Assembly: GCF_019218885.1 (NCBI RefSeq)
Contig: NZ_JAHUWT010000002.1
Span: 930,001 to 994,000 of the forward strand
DNA from: Bordetella sp. BOR01
GTDB taxonomy: Bacteria; Pseudomonadota; Gammaproteobacteria; Burkholderiales; Burkholderiaceae_B
DNA length: 64,000 nt
Direction: 5' to 3'
A program made the position numbers and the translations under genes. The notes under the pieces are model-generated. The model ran no database searches. It saw only the letters and a program-made list of their open reading frames with translations, and had not been told where the DNA came from. Shown piece after piece: positions 49,748 to 59,169 of this stretch (position 1 is the first letter of the stretch; the number at the start of each line of letters is the position of its first letter).

Positions 49748-50314
49748 ATGATTCAGCAGACACATCCGCGCGGCATCGAGCGGGCCATTCATATTGCGGA
49801 AAAAACCAGCCTGGGCGTCCTGAAGGTCTTCGCGCTGCTGTTCCTGATCGCGATTCTCGCCATCGTGCTGGAAGTGGTGGCGCGTTCTTCCGGGTACGCA
49901 ACGAGTTTTTCGGTCGAGTATTCCGGCTACGTCATGGCCAGCATCATTTCGTGGGCGTGCAGCTATGCCTTGCTCCAGAAGGGCCATATACGGATCGATT
50001 TCCTGTACACAAAGCGGTCTGATTTGACCAAGAACCTCCTGGATACCCTGTCAGTGTTCTTGTTTTTCCTGGTGGCGGCGTTCCTGGCCTGGAGCGCCAT
50101 TGGCCTGACGCTCGAGTCGGTCGAGTTCGATTCCGTTTCAAATACGACATTGCGCCTTCCGCTATGGATACCGCAAGGAAGCTGGGCATTGGGCTTTCTT
50201 TGGCTTTCTGTCTGCGCGGGGCTGCTGACGATCCGGGCCGCCATCGCGCTGTTAAAGAAAGACCGGCCCGCCATGGTGCGTTACGTCGGCACCGGCGAAG
50301 AAGCACACTTCTAA
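49748..50314 (+). CDS. dctQ: TRAP transporter small permease DctQ (second system)
   Basis: The 188-residue protein has four hydrophobic helices, with SFSVEYSGYVMASIISWACSYAL and KGHIRIDFLYTKRSDLT in the family positions. It begins 16 bases after the receptor gene and 22 before the large permease. Confidence 0.88.
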   Translation: MIQQTHPRGIERAIHIAEKTSLGVLKVFALLFLIAILAIVLEVVARSSGYATSFSVEYSGYVMASIISWACSYALLQKGHIRIDFLYTKRSDLTKNLLDTLSVFLFFLVAAFLAWSAIGLTLESVEFDSVSNTTLRLPLWIPQGSWALGFLWLSVCAGLLTIRAAIALLKKDRPAMVRYVGTGEEAHF

Positions 50315-50336
50315 GCCCGACCGAGGAGCCACCATT

Positions 50337-51617
50337 ATGCTGACCATGGCAATAGTCATTTTGCTGCTATTGATGTGCGCGACGATTCCGGTTGCCGTCA
50401 CGTTGATCATTCTTGCCTTTGTCCTTGGATATTTTTACTCGGATTTTCCGTTCTATCTTGCCGCCGGCGAAGTCTTGTGGACGAATTCCGAAAACTACAC
50501 TTTGATCGCGATCCCGCTGTTCGTGCTGATCGGCGAGATCCTGGTTCGATGTGGCAGCGCCCGCAAGGCGTACTCCATTATGGATGCCTGGCTGTCCTGG
50601 CTGCCTGGCGGACTGATCCACGCCAACATCGGCGCATCCGTGCTGTTCTCCGCCACCAGCGGGTCCAGCGTGGCGACGGCGGCCACCATCAGCACCATCG
50701 CGCTGCCGGAAGGACGCAGGCTCGGCTACAGCGAAGGAATCTTCAGCGGCGCGGTGGCGGCTGGCGGCACACTGGGCATTCTGATTCCTCCTTCGATCAG
50801 CCTGATCATCTACGGTATCTTCACCGAGACGTCGATTCCGAAACTGTTCGCCGCCGGGGTCATCCCAGGGTTGTTGCTGGCAGCGCTGTTCTGTTTCGTG
50901 ACCATCGTCTGCAGCGTCATCAAGCCATCGATAAGCGGCCAGCGCGCCAAGTACAACTGGAAAACGCGCATCGTGGGGCTGTTTTCGCTCATGCCGTTGT
51001 TCCTGCTGTTCTTTGTGGTCGTGGGATCCATCTATGCGGGCCTGGCGACGCCGACCGAAGCTGCCGCAATAGGCGTGCTGGCCGCGGTTGGCATTGCCGC
51101 GGCGGGCCGTTCGTTCAGTATCGCCATGTTCACCGATGCGGTCCTGGGCAGCTTGCGTACCACCGCGATGATCATGCTCATCGTGCTGGCCTCGTACTTT
51201 CTCAACTTCGTCCTGTCCACGCTGGGGATCAATGAACAGATCGAAGCCCTGTTTTCCGGCATGAATTTGTCCGCGCTGGAGACGCTGCTTCTGGTTTTTT
51301 GTATCTACATCGTATTGGGGATGTTCATTGAAACGCTGTCATTGATGGTCATCACACTGCCGGTGCTGGCCCCGATTGTCTTCGCGCAGGGTTTCGACAA
51401 GGTCTGGTTCGGCGTGGTGGTGATCATATTGATCGAGATGGCGCTTATTACGCCGCCGGTGGGTTTGAATCTATATGTCGTCCAGGGGGTGCGCAAGCGG
51501 GGCAGCATCATGGATATCGTGGTGGGCGCGCTGCCGTATGTGCTGGCCATGTTCGTCCTGCTCTACATCCTGGTCATATACCCGCAAGTGGCGCTTTACT
51601 TGCCGAACAAGGTCTAG
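50337..51617 (+). CDS. dctM: TRAP transporter large permease DctM (second system)
   Basis: The 426-residue membrane protein is of normal DctM length. It has IAIPLFVLIGEILVRCG, GLIHANIGASVLFSATSGSS, AAGGTLGILIPPSISLIIYG, LATPTEAAAIGVLAAV and ALITPPVGLNLYVVQGV. It completes the second TRAP set. Confidence 0.92.
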   Translation: MLTMAIVILLLLMCATIPVAVTLIILAFVLGYFYSDFPFYLAAGEVLWTNSENYTLIAIPLFVLIGEILVRCGSARKAYSIMDAWLSWLPGGLIHANIGASVLFSATSGSSVATAATISTIALPEGRRLGYSEGIFSGAVAAGGTLGILIPPSISLIIYGIFTETSIPKLFAAGVIPGLLLAALFCFVTIVCSVIKPSISGQRAKYNWKTRIVGLFSLMPLFLLFFVVVGSIYAGLATPTEAAAIGVLAAVGIAAAGRSFSIAMFTDAVLGSLRTTAMIMLIVLASYFLNFVLSTLGINEQIEALFSGMNLSALETLLLVFCIYIVLGMFIETLSLMVITLPVLAPIVFAQGFDKVWFGVVVIILIEMALITPPVGLNLYVVQGVRKRGSIMDIVVGALPYVLAMFVLLYILVIYPQVALYLPNKV

Positions 51618-51651
51618 CCCGAATCAGAATGCATTGGACAAGGTACAAGTC

Positions 51652-52863
51652 ATGAGACAGCGGCGTGTCGTGGTGATAGGGGCTGGGGTCGTCGGGGTTG
51701 TTACCGCCGAAGCGCTTTGCGACCAAGGCTATGCAGTGACCGTCGTGGAGCGCAATAGCGAGCCGGCGGCCTCGACCAGCGCTGGAAACGCAGGCCAGTT
51801 GTGCGGCGCGTTCTGCCTGCCATTCGGGGCACCCGGTTTCTTGCCATCTTTCCTGAAAAAGAGCTTTGCCGGGCTGGGCGTGGGAATGAGCCCGGGCGAC
51901 GTCCTGGCAAATGTACGGTGGCTGGCCGGGTTCATGAAGAATTGCGGCCGCGATGCGTTCCTGCGCAACAGTGAAGCAATGCTGCGCCTTGCCCATGAAT
52001 CGGTAGATGCGCTGGCCGCATTGCTGGGCCGTCACCCGCTGGATTTCGACTATAGAAAGAACTGCGGCAAGCTTTATCTGTACGATTCCCCCGATGCCCT
52101 GGAATCAGAAAACCTGCTACTGCAGCTGCGCCGCCGGGTGGGTTATGACGTTCGCGTTGCAAGCGAAAGCGAATGCAAGGATATCGAGCCCTTGCTTGCC
52201 GGCTCGAAGTACCGGTTTTCCGGCGGCGTGTACGCATCGGATTCCAGCGTTGGGAATTGCGCCGTGTTCACGCGCAAGCTGGCGCAACGACTGGCGGAAC
52301 AAGGTGTCGTCTTTCGCTATGAGTCGGCGGCGGAGAACCTTGTTTGTTCGCGCGGCAAGGTTCAGGGCGTGAGCCTGCGCGAAGGCGTGATAGACGCTGA
52401 TATCGTGGTCCTGGCCAGTGCAGTCGGCACGCGGGCGCTGTTGCCAAGGTCATTGCGGGCTCGCTTCCCGGTGGCTCCCTTGAAAGGCTACAGCGTGACC
52501 CTGCCGCTTTCAGGCGCGGGGCCGCGCGGCACCATTACCGACGCCAGGCGGGCGGTGGCATTCAGCGTCCTGGGCAATCAGTTCCGCATTACCGGAGGGG
52601 CCTATCTGGCTTCATCGTCTTCCGCCCGTGGGCCTCAACTCGACCGAATTCTGCGTGTGGCCCAAGACTGGTTTCCCGCGGCGGCGGATTATGCCTCTGG
52701 GCGTACCAAGGGCTGGGCCGGCCTGCGGCCGGTTACGCCTGCTTCCGCCCCCTATATCGGGCACACGGGTCTTCCGGGCCTTTATATAAACACCGGACAC
52801 GGCGGCTTCGGGTGGACTTGCGCGGCGGCGTCAGCCCGGCGCTTGGTTGCGGCCATCGACTAA
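51652..52863 (+). CDS. FAD-dependent D-amino-acid dehydrogenase-like oxidoreductase
   Basis: The 403-residue flavoprotein has the dinucleotide fold RVVVIGAGVVGVVTAEALCDQG with ERNSEPAASTSAGNAGQL. In the body it has PLKGYSVTLPL, and near the end GLRPVTPASAPYIG and NTGHGGFGWTCAAASARRLV. This is the DadA/glycine-oxidase plan. It could oxidise a D-amino acid or an N-methyl amino acid such as sarcosine, released downstream of HyuAB. The ATG at 51652 is chosen; a TTG 18 bases upstream is in frame. Confidence 0.85.
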   Translation: MRQRRVVVIGAGVVGVVTAEALCDQGYAVTVVERNSEPAASTSAGNAGQLCGAFCLPFGAPGFLPSFLKKSFAGLGVGMSPGDVLANVRWLAGFMKNCGRDAFLRNSEAMLRLAHESVDALAALLGRHPLDFDYRKNCGKLYLYDSPDALESENLLLQLRRRVGYDVRVASESECKDIEPLLAGSKYRFSGGVYASDSSVGNCAVFTRKLAQRLAEQGVVFRYESAAENLVCSRGKVQGVSLREGVIDADIVVLASAVGTRALLPRSLRARFPVAPLKGYSVTLPLSGAGPRGTITDARRAVAFSVLGNQFRITGGAYLASSSSARGPQLDRILRVAQDWFPAAADYASGRTKGWAGLRPVTPASAPYIGHTGLPGLYINTGHGGFGWTCAAASARRLVAAID

Positions 52864-52950
52864 CATAGCGATCCGACCTTGTCTTGCTACAGTCGGCAAA
52901 GGCCCGGGCTCCAGCGATGAAGCCCGGCTCGGGGCCGATTGTCCGCCACC

Positions 52951-53877
52951 ATGACGTTTGAACAACTGCACAGTTTCTATCTGGTCGCCAGCCTGGGTTC
53001 GTTTCAAAAGGCAGCTGAGCAGTTGCATGCCACTCAGCCAACCATCTCGGCGCGCATTATGGCGCTGGAAGGGGCGATGAAAACCAAGCTTTTTGACAGG
53101 CGCGGATACCGTGCGGTCCTGACCATAGACGGGCATCGATTCCTGTCTTATGTCGAGCGGTTGCTGAGATTGAAAGAAGCGGCACTGGCCGACATTGGGG
53201 GCATCGGTGTCGCTCAGAATGCAATTCGCCTGGGTGCCTCGGACTCGATGGCAAATACGTGGGTGCCCGATTTCATGTCGGAATTGTCCTCGGCCTACAG
53301 CGGGATTTGTTTTGATCTGCACGTCGCGTCTTCTCCCCGGTTGCTGGAGGATGTGACAAACCAGCGGTTGGATATCGCGTTCATCCTCAGGCCGGCGGCA
53401 TCCGGTCCGCTTATCATCGAACCCCTGTGCACGTTCGAAATGGTGCTCGCCGCATCGCCGTCATTGGGGCTGCATCGGTCCGTCTTGCGCTACCAGGATA
53501 TCAACGACTGCAATGTGCTGTCGTTCGATCGAAGCACCGAACCGTATCGCATGCTGAAGAAAGACCTCGAGGCCGCGAATGTGCTGCCACGGCTCAGTGC
53601 GATTTCCTCTCTCTATGCGGCGACCCTGTTGGCGGAAAAGGGCCTGGGAATCGCGGCCCTGCCAAAGATCGCGCTATCGGATTCCCTGGCGAAGGGCCGG
53701 TTGGTCGAACTGGAAACCGAACTGGCCCTGACCCCGCTTACTTTTTGCGCCGCCTATTACGACGGACCGTCCGCGCCGACTCTAGGCCTGTTGGCCAAGT
53801 GGGCGGCAAAGGTGTGCCGCGACAGGTGCGAGGAACTCGCAGCGGGTATTAGTACGTCGGCTGGAAAGTCCGGATAA
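52951..53877 (+). CDS. LysR family transcriptional regulator
   Basis: The 308-residue regulator starts MTFEQLHSFYLVASLGSFQKAAEQLHATQPTISARIMALEG (the winged helix-turn-helix) and continues into a two-lobed effector domain. It is encoded 87 bases after the DadA-like gene on the same strand, the opposite of the usual divergent layout. It may control the hyu operon from its end. Confidence 0.88.
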   Translation: MTFEQLHSFYLVASLGSFQKAAEQLHATQPTISARIMALEGAMKTKLFDRRGYRAVLTIDGHRFLSYVERLLRLKEAALADIGGIGVAQNAIRLGASDSMANTWVPDFMSELSSAYSGICFDLHVASSPRLLEDVTNQRLDIAFILRPAASGPLIIEPLCTFEMVLAASPSLGLHRSVLRYQDINDCNVLSFDRSTEPYRMLKKDLEAANVLPRLSAISSLYAATLLAEKGLGIAALPKIALSDSLAKGRLVELETELALTPLTFCAAYYDGPSAPTLGLLAKWAAKVCRDRCEELAAGISTSAGKSG

Positions 53878-53893
53878 GAGCGAGCACGCCAGC

Positions 53894-54796
53894 TCAAGCA
53901 CAAACCTCGACCCCGCTCCAACGCTCGAAGAGCTTCATGATCGACGTCATGTCTTCATTCCCGCGTTCGGCCGCCGCGATTCTCCAGAGTTGCAGCGCGC
54001 TTTGGCCTATCGGCATTGGGATATGCCGGGCTGCACCCTCGGAAAGACACAGTTCCAGGTCTTTGACGACACCATCGACGGGAAACCCAAAATCGAATGA
54101 CCTGGTAAGCACCGCCCGGGGAAACTTTTCTTCCGTCGCGGAATTCCTGCCGCTTCCGTGATTGAAGGCATCCAGCATCGCCGCAGGCGACAGCCCGCCC
54201 TTGACGCCCAATGCCATTGCCTCGGAGGTCGCCGCCAATGCGACAAACGAGAGCAGGTTGTTCAGCACCTTCATCAATTGCCCGCTGCCGGGTTCGGCGC
54301 CGGCCAGGATCAGGCGCGCAGCCATGCACGAGAGGACGGGCCGCAGTGCCTGGAATACGGGTTCAGTCGCACCCAGCATCATTGTCAGGTTGCCCTGCCC
54401 GGCACCCTCTACGCCACCCGTGACGGGAGCATCGACGTATGACTTGCCGCTGTTTTGCAAGCCGCGGGCAATTTCCCTGGCTTCGCCCGGGCCGATCGTG
54501 GAAAGATCGACAATGGTCTGCGACAGCTTGCCGTGCACCAGGCCATCCTGGTCGAATACCACGCTTCGGACCGCCCCGGGATCGGGAAGGCAAAGCAGCG
54601 TTGTCCGGGCCGCGTCGGCCACAGCGGCGGGGTGATCGACGACCCTGGCCCCAGAGGCGCGAAATCGCTCTTGTACCAGGGGGTCGAGATCGCATACGAC
54701 CAGTTGAAACCCCGACTGCGCCAGGCGCATCGCCATGGGGCTGCCCATACGCCCCAGGCCGATGAACCCGATTGCTTCTGCCGCTGCTGTCATCAT
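53894..54796 (-). CDS. 3-hydroxyisobutyrate dehydrogenase-family oxidoreductase
   Basis: The 300-residue beta-hydroxyacid dehydrogenase has GFIGLGRMGSPMAMRLAQSG, the substrate motif DAPVTGGVEGAGQGNLTMMLG and the catalytic-lysine helix GSGQLMKVLNNLLSF. Relatives act on 3-hydroxyisobutyrate, tartronate semialdehyde or threonate. It is the last gene of the leftward sigma-54 operon, 22 bases after the Bug receptor gene. Two adjacent ATG codons (54796 and 54793) could serve. Confidence 0.88.
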   Translation of the reverse strand: MMTAAAEAIGFIGLGRMGSPMAMRLAQSGFQLVVCDLDPLVQERFRASGARVVDHPAAVADAARTTLLCLPDPGAVRSVVFDQDGLVHGKLSQTIVDLSTIGPGEAREIARGLQNSGKSYVDAPVTGGVEGAGQGNLTMMLGATEPVFQALRPVLSCMAARLILAGAEPGSGQLMKVLNNLLSFVALAATSEAMALGVKGGLSPAAMLDAFNHGSGRNSATEEKFPRAVLTRSFDFGFPVDGVVKDLELCLSEGAARHIPMPIGQSALQLWRIAAAERGNEDMTSIMKLFERWSGVEVCA

Positions 54797-54818
54797 CTGA
54801 TTCTGGAAATTCACCGAT

Positions 54819-55802
54819 CTATTGCGCGGCAATACCCGACGATTTGATGACCCTGGACCACCGCTCGGTTTCCTTGCCGATGAATTTCTCGAACTCGAGC
54901 CGGTCTTTCAAGGTTAGCTCGCCGCCGAACTGGTTGGCGATGGTGCTTTGGAAATCAGGATCCTTGGCTGCGGCCAGTACGTCCTTCTGGATCTTTTCAA
55001 GGATTCCGGATGGTGTCCCGGCAGGTGCGGCCAAGCCATACCATTCATTGACCTCAAAATCGGGATAACCGGACTCCGCAACCGTAGGGGTCGCCGTGAA
55101 CTCGGCATTTCTAGCGGCGCTGGTGACGGCAAGGGCTGGTACTTTTTCTCCCCGGATGAACGGAAGGATAGAGCCGGAGTTCGCGAACATCAGATCCACC
55201 TGGCCTCCGGTAAGGTCCGTGATGGCAGGGCTGCCGCCCTTGTAGGGAACATGGATGATGTCCACCCCGGCCGTCTGCTTGAACAGTTCGCCGGCGAGAT
55301 GGGTGGATGTGCCCGTGCCGGCCGAGGCGAACGTCATCTTGCCCGGTTGCTTCTTCATGAGAACGACCAGATCCTGCAGGTTCTTGGCCGGAACCTTTGG
55401 ATTCACTACCAGATAGTCGGGCATCGAAGCGATGAGGGCGACTGGGGCAAAGTCCTTCCTGGAATCGTACGGAAGCTCCTTGTGCAGGCTGGGATTGACG
55501 GCGTGAGTGCTGATGATCCAGCCAATCGTGTAGCCATCCGGGGCCGCTTTCGCAAGCGCGCCGGAGCCAATGATGCCGCTTGCCCCCGGCTTGTTTTCGA
55601 CGACGACGGGCACCTTCCATTGCTCATTGAGCTTCTTGGCCATCATGCGCGCAATCAGGTCGGTCGACCCCCCGGGCGGCCAGGGCACGATCATGCGGAC
55701 TGGCTTGTCGGGAAAGGTGGCTGCTGCGTCCGCCGCGGCCAGAGAGGGAAGGTATGCGGCAAGCAGCAGCGATGCCAGGCTGATGGTACGGGCGAATTTC
55801 AT
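54819..55802 (-). CDS. Bug-family periplasmic solute receptor
   Basis: The 327-residue receptor has a signal peptide (MKFARTISLASLLLAAYL...SLAAA) and the Bug signature TFPDKPVRMIVPWPPGGSTDLIAR with VVVENKPGASGIIGS. The ATG at 55802 follows AAGGGACC. It has no TctAB partners and lies 14 bases after the ABC-type binding protein gene, an unusual pairing of receptor families in one operon. Confidence 0.9.
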   Translation of the reverse strand: MKFARTISLASLLLAAYLPSLAAADAAATFPDKPVRMIVPWPPGGSTDLIARMMAKKLNEQWKVPVVVENKPGASGIIGSGALAKAAPDGYTIGWIISTHAVNPSLHKELPYDSRKDFAPVALIASMPDYLVVNPKVPAKNLQDLVVLMKKQPGKMTFASAGTGTSTHLAGELFKQTAGVDIIHVPYKGGSPAITDLTGGQVDLMFANSGSILPFIRGEKVPALAVTSAARNAEFTATPTVAESGYPDFEVNEWYGLAAPAGTPSGILEKIQKDVLAAAKDPDFQSTIANQFGGELTLKDRLEFEKFIGKETERWSRVIKSSGIAAQ

Positions 55803-55816
55803 GCAGGTCCCTTGAT

Positions 55817-57040
55817 TTATTTGGTGGCGCCCTGGCCCGTCACCAGCGGGCATTCGCTCTTGGACAGCGGACGATAGGCCTCGTCGCCCGGAATCGTGTC
55901 CAGGATCTTCAACAGATCCCAGTCTCCCTTGGACTCGGCGGGTGTCTTGGCTTGTGCCAGGTACATGTCGTAGACCATGCGGCCATCGGCGCGGATCTTG
56001 CCATTCTTGGCATAGAAGTCATTGATGGGCGTCTTTTTCATCATGGCGACCACGGCGTCGGGGTCGTCGGAGCCTACGGCTTGCACGGCGTTCAGGTAAT
56101 GCAGCGTGGCAGAGTACGCGCCGGCCTGCACCATCGAGGGCATGGATTTCTGCCGCTCGAAATAGCGTTGCGACCATTTGCGGGTCTCATCGTTGCGGTC
56201 CCAGTAGAAGCCGGTGGTGAACTGCAGCCCCTGTGCCGCTTGCAGCCCCATGCCTTTGATGTCGTGCAGGAACACCAGTAGCGTGGCCAGCGCCTGCCCG
56301 CTTTGGGTAATGCCAAACTCAGAGGCTTGCCGCACGGCGTTCTGCGTATCGGTGCCCGCATTGGCCAAGCCTATGACCTTGGAGCCGGAAGCCTGCGCCT
56401 GCAGCAAGTAAGATGAAAAATCCGGGCTGGAAAGCGGCGCACGTACCTGGCCAAGAACCTTGCCGCCGTTTTCCTCGATCACGGCCCGGGTGTCACGTTC
56501 CAGAGAATGGCCGAACGCGTAGTCGGCGGTAATGAAAAACCAGGTGTCCCCACCGGCACGCGTTACTGCCCGGCCCGTGCCGTGCGCCAGCGCGTACGTG
56601 TCATACACATAGTGCACACCATATGGCGAGCACGACTTGCCTGTCAGGTTGGAAGTGGCCGACCCCGCGAAGATCGTGACTTTCTTCTTTTCTTGCCCCA
56701 AAGCCTGCAATGCCAGCGCCGAAGCCGAGTCGGTCGATTCGATGATGGCGCTGACGTTTTCGCGGTCGTACCACTCGCGTGCCCGGGTGGCCGTGATGTC
56801 GACCTTGTTTTGATAGTCTGCCGACAAGACTTCTATCGGCCGGTCCAGTACTTTGCCGCCAAAATCCTCCACGGCCATCTTCACCGCCGTCACCATGCCA
56901 GGCCCGCCATGGGCGGAATAGACGCCGGTCATGTCCACAATGGCTCCCAGGCGGAATGGCTGCTTATCCTGGGCATGGGCTGTCAATGCAAGCAGCAAGC
57001 CGCCCGTCAGTACTGCCAGGCGTGAGACTCCTTTCTTCAT
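55817..57040 (-). CDS. Branched-chain-amino-acid-type ABC substrate-binding protein
   Basis: The 407-residue periplasmic protein has a signal peptide ending AHA-QD and the type-I periplasmic binding fold: FRLGAIVDMTGVYSAHGGPGMVTAVKMAVEDFGG, SALALQALGQEKKKVTIFAGSATSNLTG and FITADYAFGHSLERD. Such LivK-like proteins often bind aromatic or branched acids. No permease or ATPase genes are nearby. It has a strong GGAGG site and a sigma-54 promoter 94-108 bases upstream. Confidence 0.88.
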   Translation of the reverse strand: MKKGVSRLAVLTGGLLLALTAHAQDKQPFRLGAIVDMTGVYSAHGGPGMVTAVKMAVEDFGGKVLDRPIEVLSADYQNKVDITATRAREWYDRENVSAIIESTDSASALALQALGQEKKKVTIFAGSATSNLTGKSCSPYGVHYVYDTYALAHGTGRAVTRAGGDTWFFITADYAFGHSLERDTRAVIEENGGKVLGQVRAPLSSPDFSSYLLQAQASGSKVIGLANAGTDTQNAVRQASEFGITQSGQALATLLVFLHDIKGMGLQAAQGLQFTTGFYWDRNDETRKWSQRYFERQKSMPSMVQAGAYSATLHYLNAVQAVGSDDPDAVVAMMKKTPINDFYAKNGKIRADGRMVYDMYLAQAKTPAESKGDWDLLKILDTIPGDEAYRPLSKSECPLVTGQGATK

Positions 57041-57133
57041 GGTGTTTCCTCCTTATAGTGGCATTTTTCTTTGGCGTGGCGCGTGTCGGCAGTGCGTGCC
57101 GTGTCGTGGCGTTGTCCACGTCCAGAACATCAA

Positions 57134-57148
57134 GCAACTTTCATGCCA
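57134..57148 (-). promoter_or_regulatory. Sigma-54 (-24/-12) promoter of the binding-protein operon
   Basis: On the minus strand TGGCATGAAAGTTGC matches the sigma-54 consensus TGGCAC-N5-TTGC at almost every conserved position. GG and GC are separated by exactly ten bases. It would start transcription near 57122, toward the SBP gene at 57040, and the adjacent gene encodes a sigma-54 activator. Confidence 0.85.
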
Positions 57149-57209
57149 ATTTATAAAAAGAGGTGTTGCCGGGGCCAGGCGTCGCAAAAGGGTGTTCTTC
57201 GGATCGCCC

Positions 57210-57230
57210 AGTGTCTTCGGCGCAGACACT
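57210..57230. promoter_or_regulatory. Inverted repeat, candidate enhancer of the leftward sigma-54 promoter
   Basis: AGTGTCT and AGACACT are perfectly inverted across seven bases. The centre is about 98 bases upstream of the predicted start, the usual distance for an NtrC-type activator site. The GACACTTT half is shared with the repeats in front of the rightward promoter at 59.06 kb. Confidence 0.6.
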
Positions 57231-57315
57231 TTTCGGTGGCGCGGCACCATGCCGGACACAAAGTCATGGGGTTGCGGCTGCCGGTGCCCAGGCGGCGCAA
57301 AGGGCGTAGCCTGCC

Positions 57316-59025
57316 TTACGCCGTGGACGAATCCAGTTCGGCAAGCCGCTTGTACAGGTGCGATCGAGAGATGCCCAGGTACTCTGCTGCCTTCTTCTTG
57401 TTCCCCTCGAATCGCAGCAGCGCCTCCCGGATCATGCCCAGTTCGATGCGGGACTTGGCTTGGTGCACGTTGGGCAGTTCCTTGGGTGAAAAACCGCGGT
57501 CCGGTGCGCTTATCTCGCGCAGCGTATCGTTCATCTCTTCGACGCTCGGCCCGGAATTCACCTCGAGGGGGACCTCGCAGTCTTCGCAAGTGATCTCGTT
57601 CTGTTCCGAAAAGATCGCGGCACGCTCGATGGTGTGTTGCAGCTGGCGCACATTGCCAGGCCATGGCAGTGATTGCAGATAAGCAATGACGCCAGGTCCG
57701 AAACGCTTGCCCTGCACGTTGTGGCGAAGCATGAACCGATCCAGGAATGTCTTTGCCAGCAGCGGCACATCTTCCAGCCTTTCACGCAGGGGCGGAACCC
57801 GGATAGTGACAGCGCTGATGCGGTAGAAAAGGTCCAGCCGGAAATCGCCCACGGCCAGCATGCGCTGGAAGTCGCGGTTGCTGGCCGAAATCAGGCGGAA
57901 GTCCGACCGGCGTTGCGTGCCGCTGCCTACGCGCTGGAAGGTGCCATCCTGAAGCGTACGCAGAACCTTGACCTGTATATCCAGCGGCATATCGCCGATT
58001 TCATCCAGGAAGAGCGTAGTCTGGTCCGCCTGCTCGAATTTGCCTGTCCGGCCGCGCTTTTCCGCGCCCGTGAAGGCGCCGCCCTCATATCCGAACAGTT
58101 CGGCTTCCACCAGGTTTCCGGGTATGGCTGCGGCGTTGACCAGCACCATGTCCTTGTTTTCCCGGGGGCTGAGCTGATGGATCGCATGGGCGACAAGGTC
58201 TTTTCCTACGCCACTTTCGCCAACCAACAGCACAGAAACATCGAGCGGTGCAATTTTCTTGATGCGCTCTTTTAGCTTGCGGATGGCGTCGCTTTCGCCG
58301 ACGATGGAATCCATTCCTTGCGCATTGCCACGCAGGCGCGGCAATGCGCGCTGATAGAAGCTGATCTCTTGGTGCAGCCGCTTGATTTCGTCTCCCAGTG
58401 CTTCCACGGCAGCCGGGCTCTTGAACATCACCTGGCCGATGGCTCCGACGATGCGGCCTTCGGGGTTGACGATAGGCGTACGGCTTACCACGCGGCTGGT
58501 ACCCCGCATTTTCTGGATCTGCCCGATTTCCGTCTTGCCGGTGCGCAGCACGGCGGCAAGGCGGCTGTTCTCGATGACCGTATTGACATCCGCCCCCGAC
58601 GCCTGGCCGCGCTGGATGCCAAAGAACTTCTCGTGAACCGGGCTCATGTAGCGGATGCGCGCCTGGTCGTCGATCACTGTGATGGCCTCGTAAGGGTCGG
58701 TCACGAAGTGCCGCAGGATGTCCGCCGAGAAATCGACGCTGCTGACGAATTCATAGAGCGGATCGCCGCCGTCGTGGCGGTACAGGACGAAGCAGCCCGT
58801 GCCAGCCGACGTAAAGCAAACCACGGTCATCGATTCGCTCGTGCCCTCGAGCGTAAACATGGCGGACATGGGCCGCAGGTCGCGGTTCTTCCACAACGTG
58901 CCAAGCTTCTCCTGGATATGGGTGTTCAGCCCGGTCCCAGAGGCGAAGACTGTGGTTCCTTCCGGATCGAGTACGAGAACCCCGTTCTTGGTGTCCCCGG
59001 TTTGCCTGCCATTCTTCATGTACAT
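57316..59025 (-). CDS. Sigma-54-dependent transcriptional activator with PAS sensor domain
   Basis: The 569-residue regulator has an N-terminal sensory half with a PAS-like segment ([20 protein letters not shown] near residue 110). The AAA+ domain follows: Walker [16 protein letters not shown], the sigma-54 contact loop [11 protein letters not shown], Walker [11 protein letters not shown] and the arginine-finger region [20 protein letters not shown] Fis-type helix-turn-helix comes last, [20 protein letters not shown]. It has no receiver domain, so it probably senses a ligand directly. The start is taken at ATG 59023-59025. It sits between the two sigma-54 promoters it is expected to drive. 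Confidence 0.93.
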   Translation of the reverse strand: MYMKNGRQTGDTKNGVLVLDPEGTTVFASGTGLNTHIQEKLGTLWKNRDLRPMSAMFTLEGTSESMTVVCFTSAGTGCFVLYRHDGGDPLYEFVSSVDFSADILRHFVTDPYEAITVIDDQARIRYMSPVHEKFFGIQRGQASGADVNTVIENSRLAAVLRTGKTEIGQIQKMRGTSRVVSRTPIVNPEGRIVGAIGQVMFKSPAAVEALGDEIKRLHQEISFYQRALPRLRGNAQGMDSIVGESDAIRKLKERIKKIAPLDVSVLLVGESGVGKDLVAHAIHQLSPRENKDMVLVNAAAIPGNLVEAELFGYEGGAFTGAEKRGRTGKFEQADQTTLFLDEIGDMPLDIQVKVLRTLQDGTFQRVGSGTQRRSDFRLISASNRDFQRMLAVGDFRLDLFYRISAVTIRVPPLRERLEDVPLLAKTFLDRFMLRHNVQGKRFGPGVIAYLQSLPWPGNVRQLQHTIERAAIFSEQNEITCEDCEVPLEVNSGPSVEEMNDTLREISAPDRGFSPKELPNVHQAKSRIELGMIREALLRFEGNKKKAAEYLGISRSHLYKRLAELDSSTA

Positions 59026-59044
59026 GTCTTCGCTCAAAACACCA

Positions 59045-59065
59045 TGGACAATTTTTGGACACTTT
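59045..59065. promoter_or_regulatory. Tandem TGGACA(A/C)TTT repeats, candidate enhancer
   Basis: TGGACAATTT at 59045 and TGGACACTTT at 59056 are direct repeats one helical turn apart, about 64-84 bases upstream of the rightward sigma-54 start site. They share GACACTTT with the inverted repeat near 57.2 kb, which suggests the same activator binds both. Confidence 0.55.
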
Positions 59066-59102
59066 ACCACTCATGCCTGTAATGGCAGTAGCGGGAGCCA
59101 CT

Positions 59103-59118
59103 TGGCATGAATTGTGCT
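59103..59118 (+). promoter_or_regulatory. Sigma-54 (-24/-12) promoter of the CoA-pathway operon
   Basis: TTGGCATGAATTGTGCT has the -24 GG and -12 GC separated by ten bases and matches TGGCAC-N5-TTGC except for two positions. Predicted transcription starts near 59129, 41 bases before the CaiB-type gene. Confidence 0.8.
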
Positions 59119-59169
59119 TGATACAAAGTCGGAAGCCAAAAATCCAAGGCCAGAGACAAGGTAGAAAAC

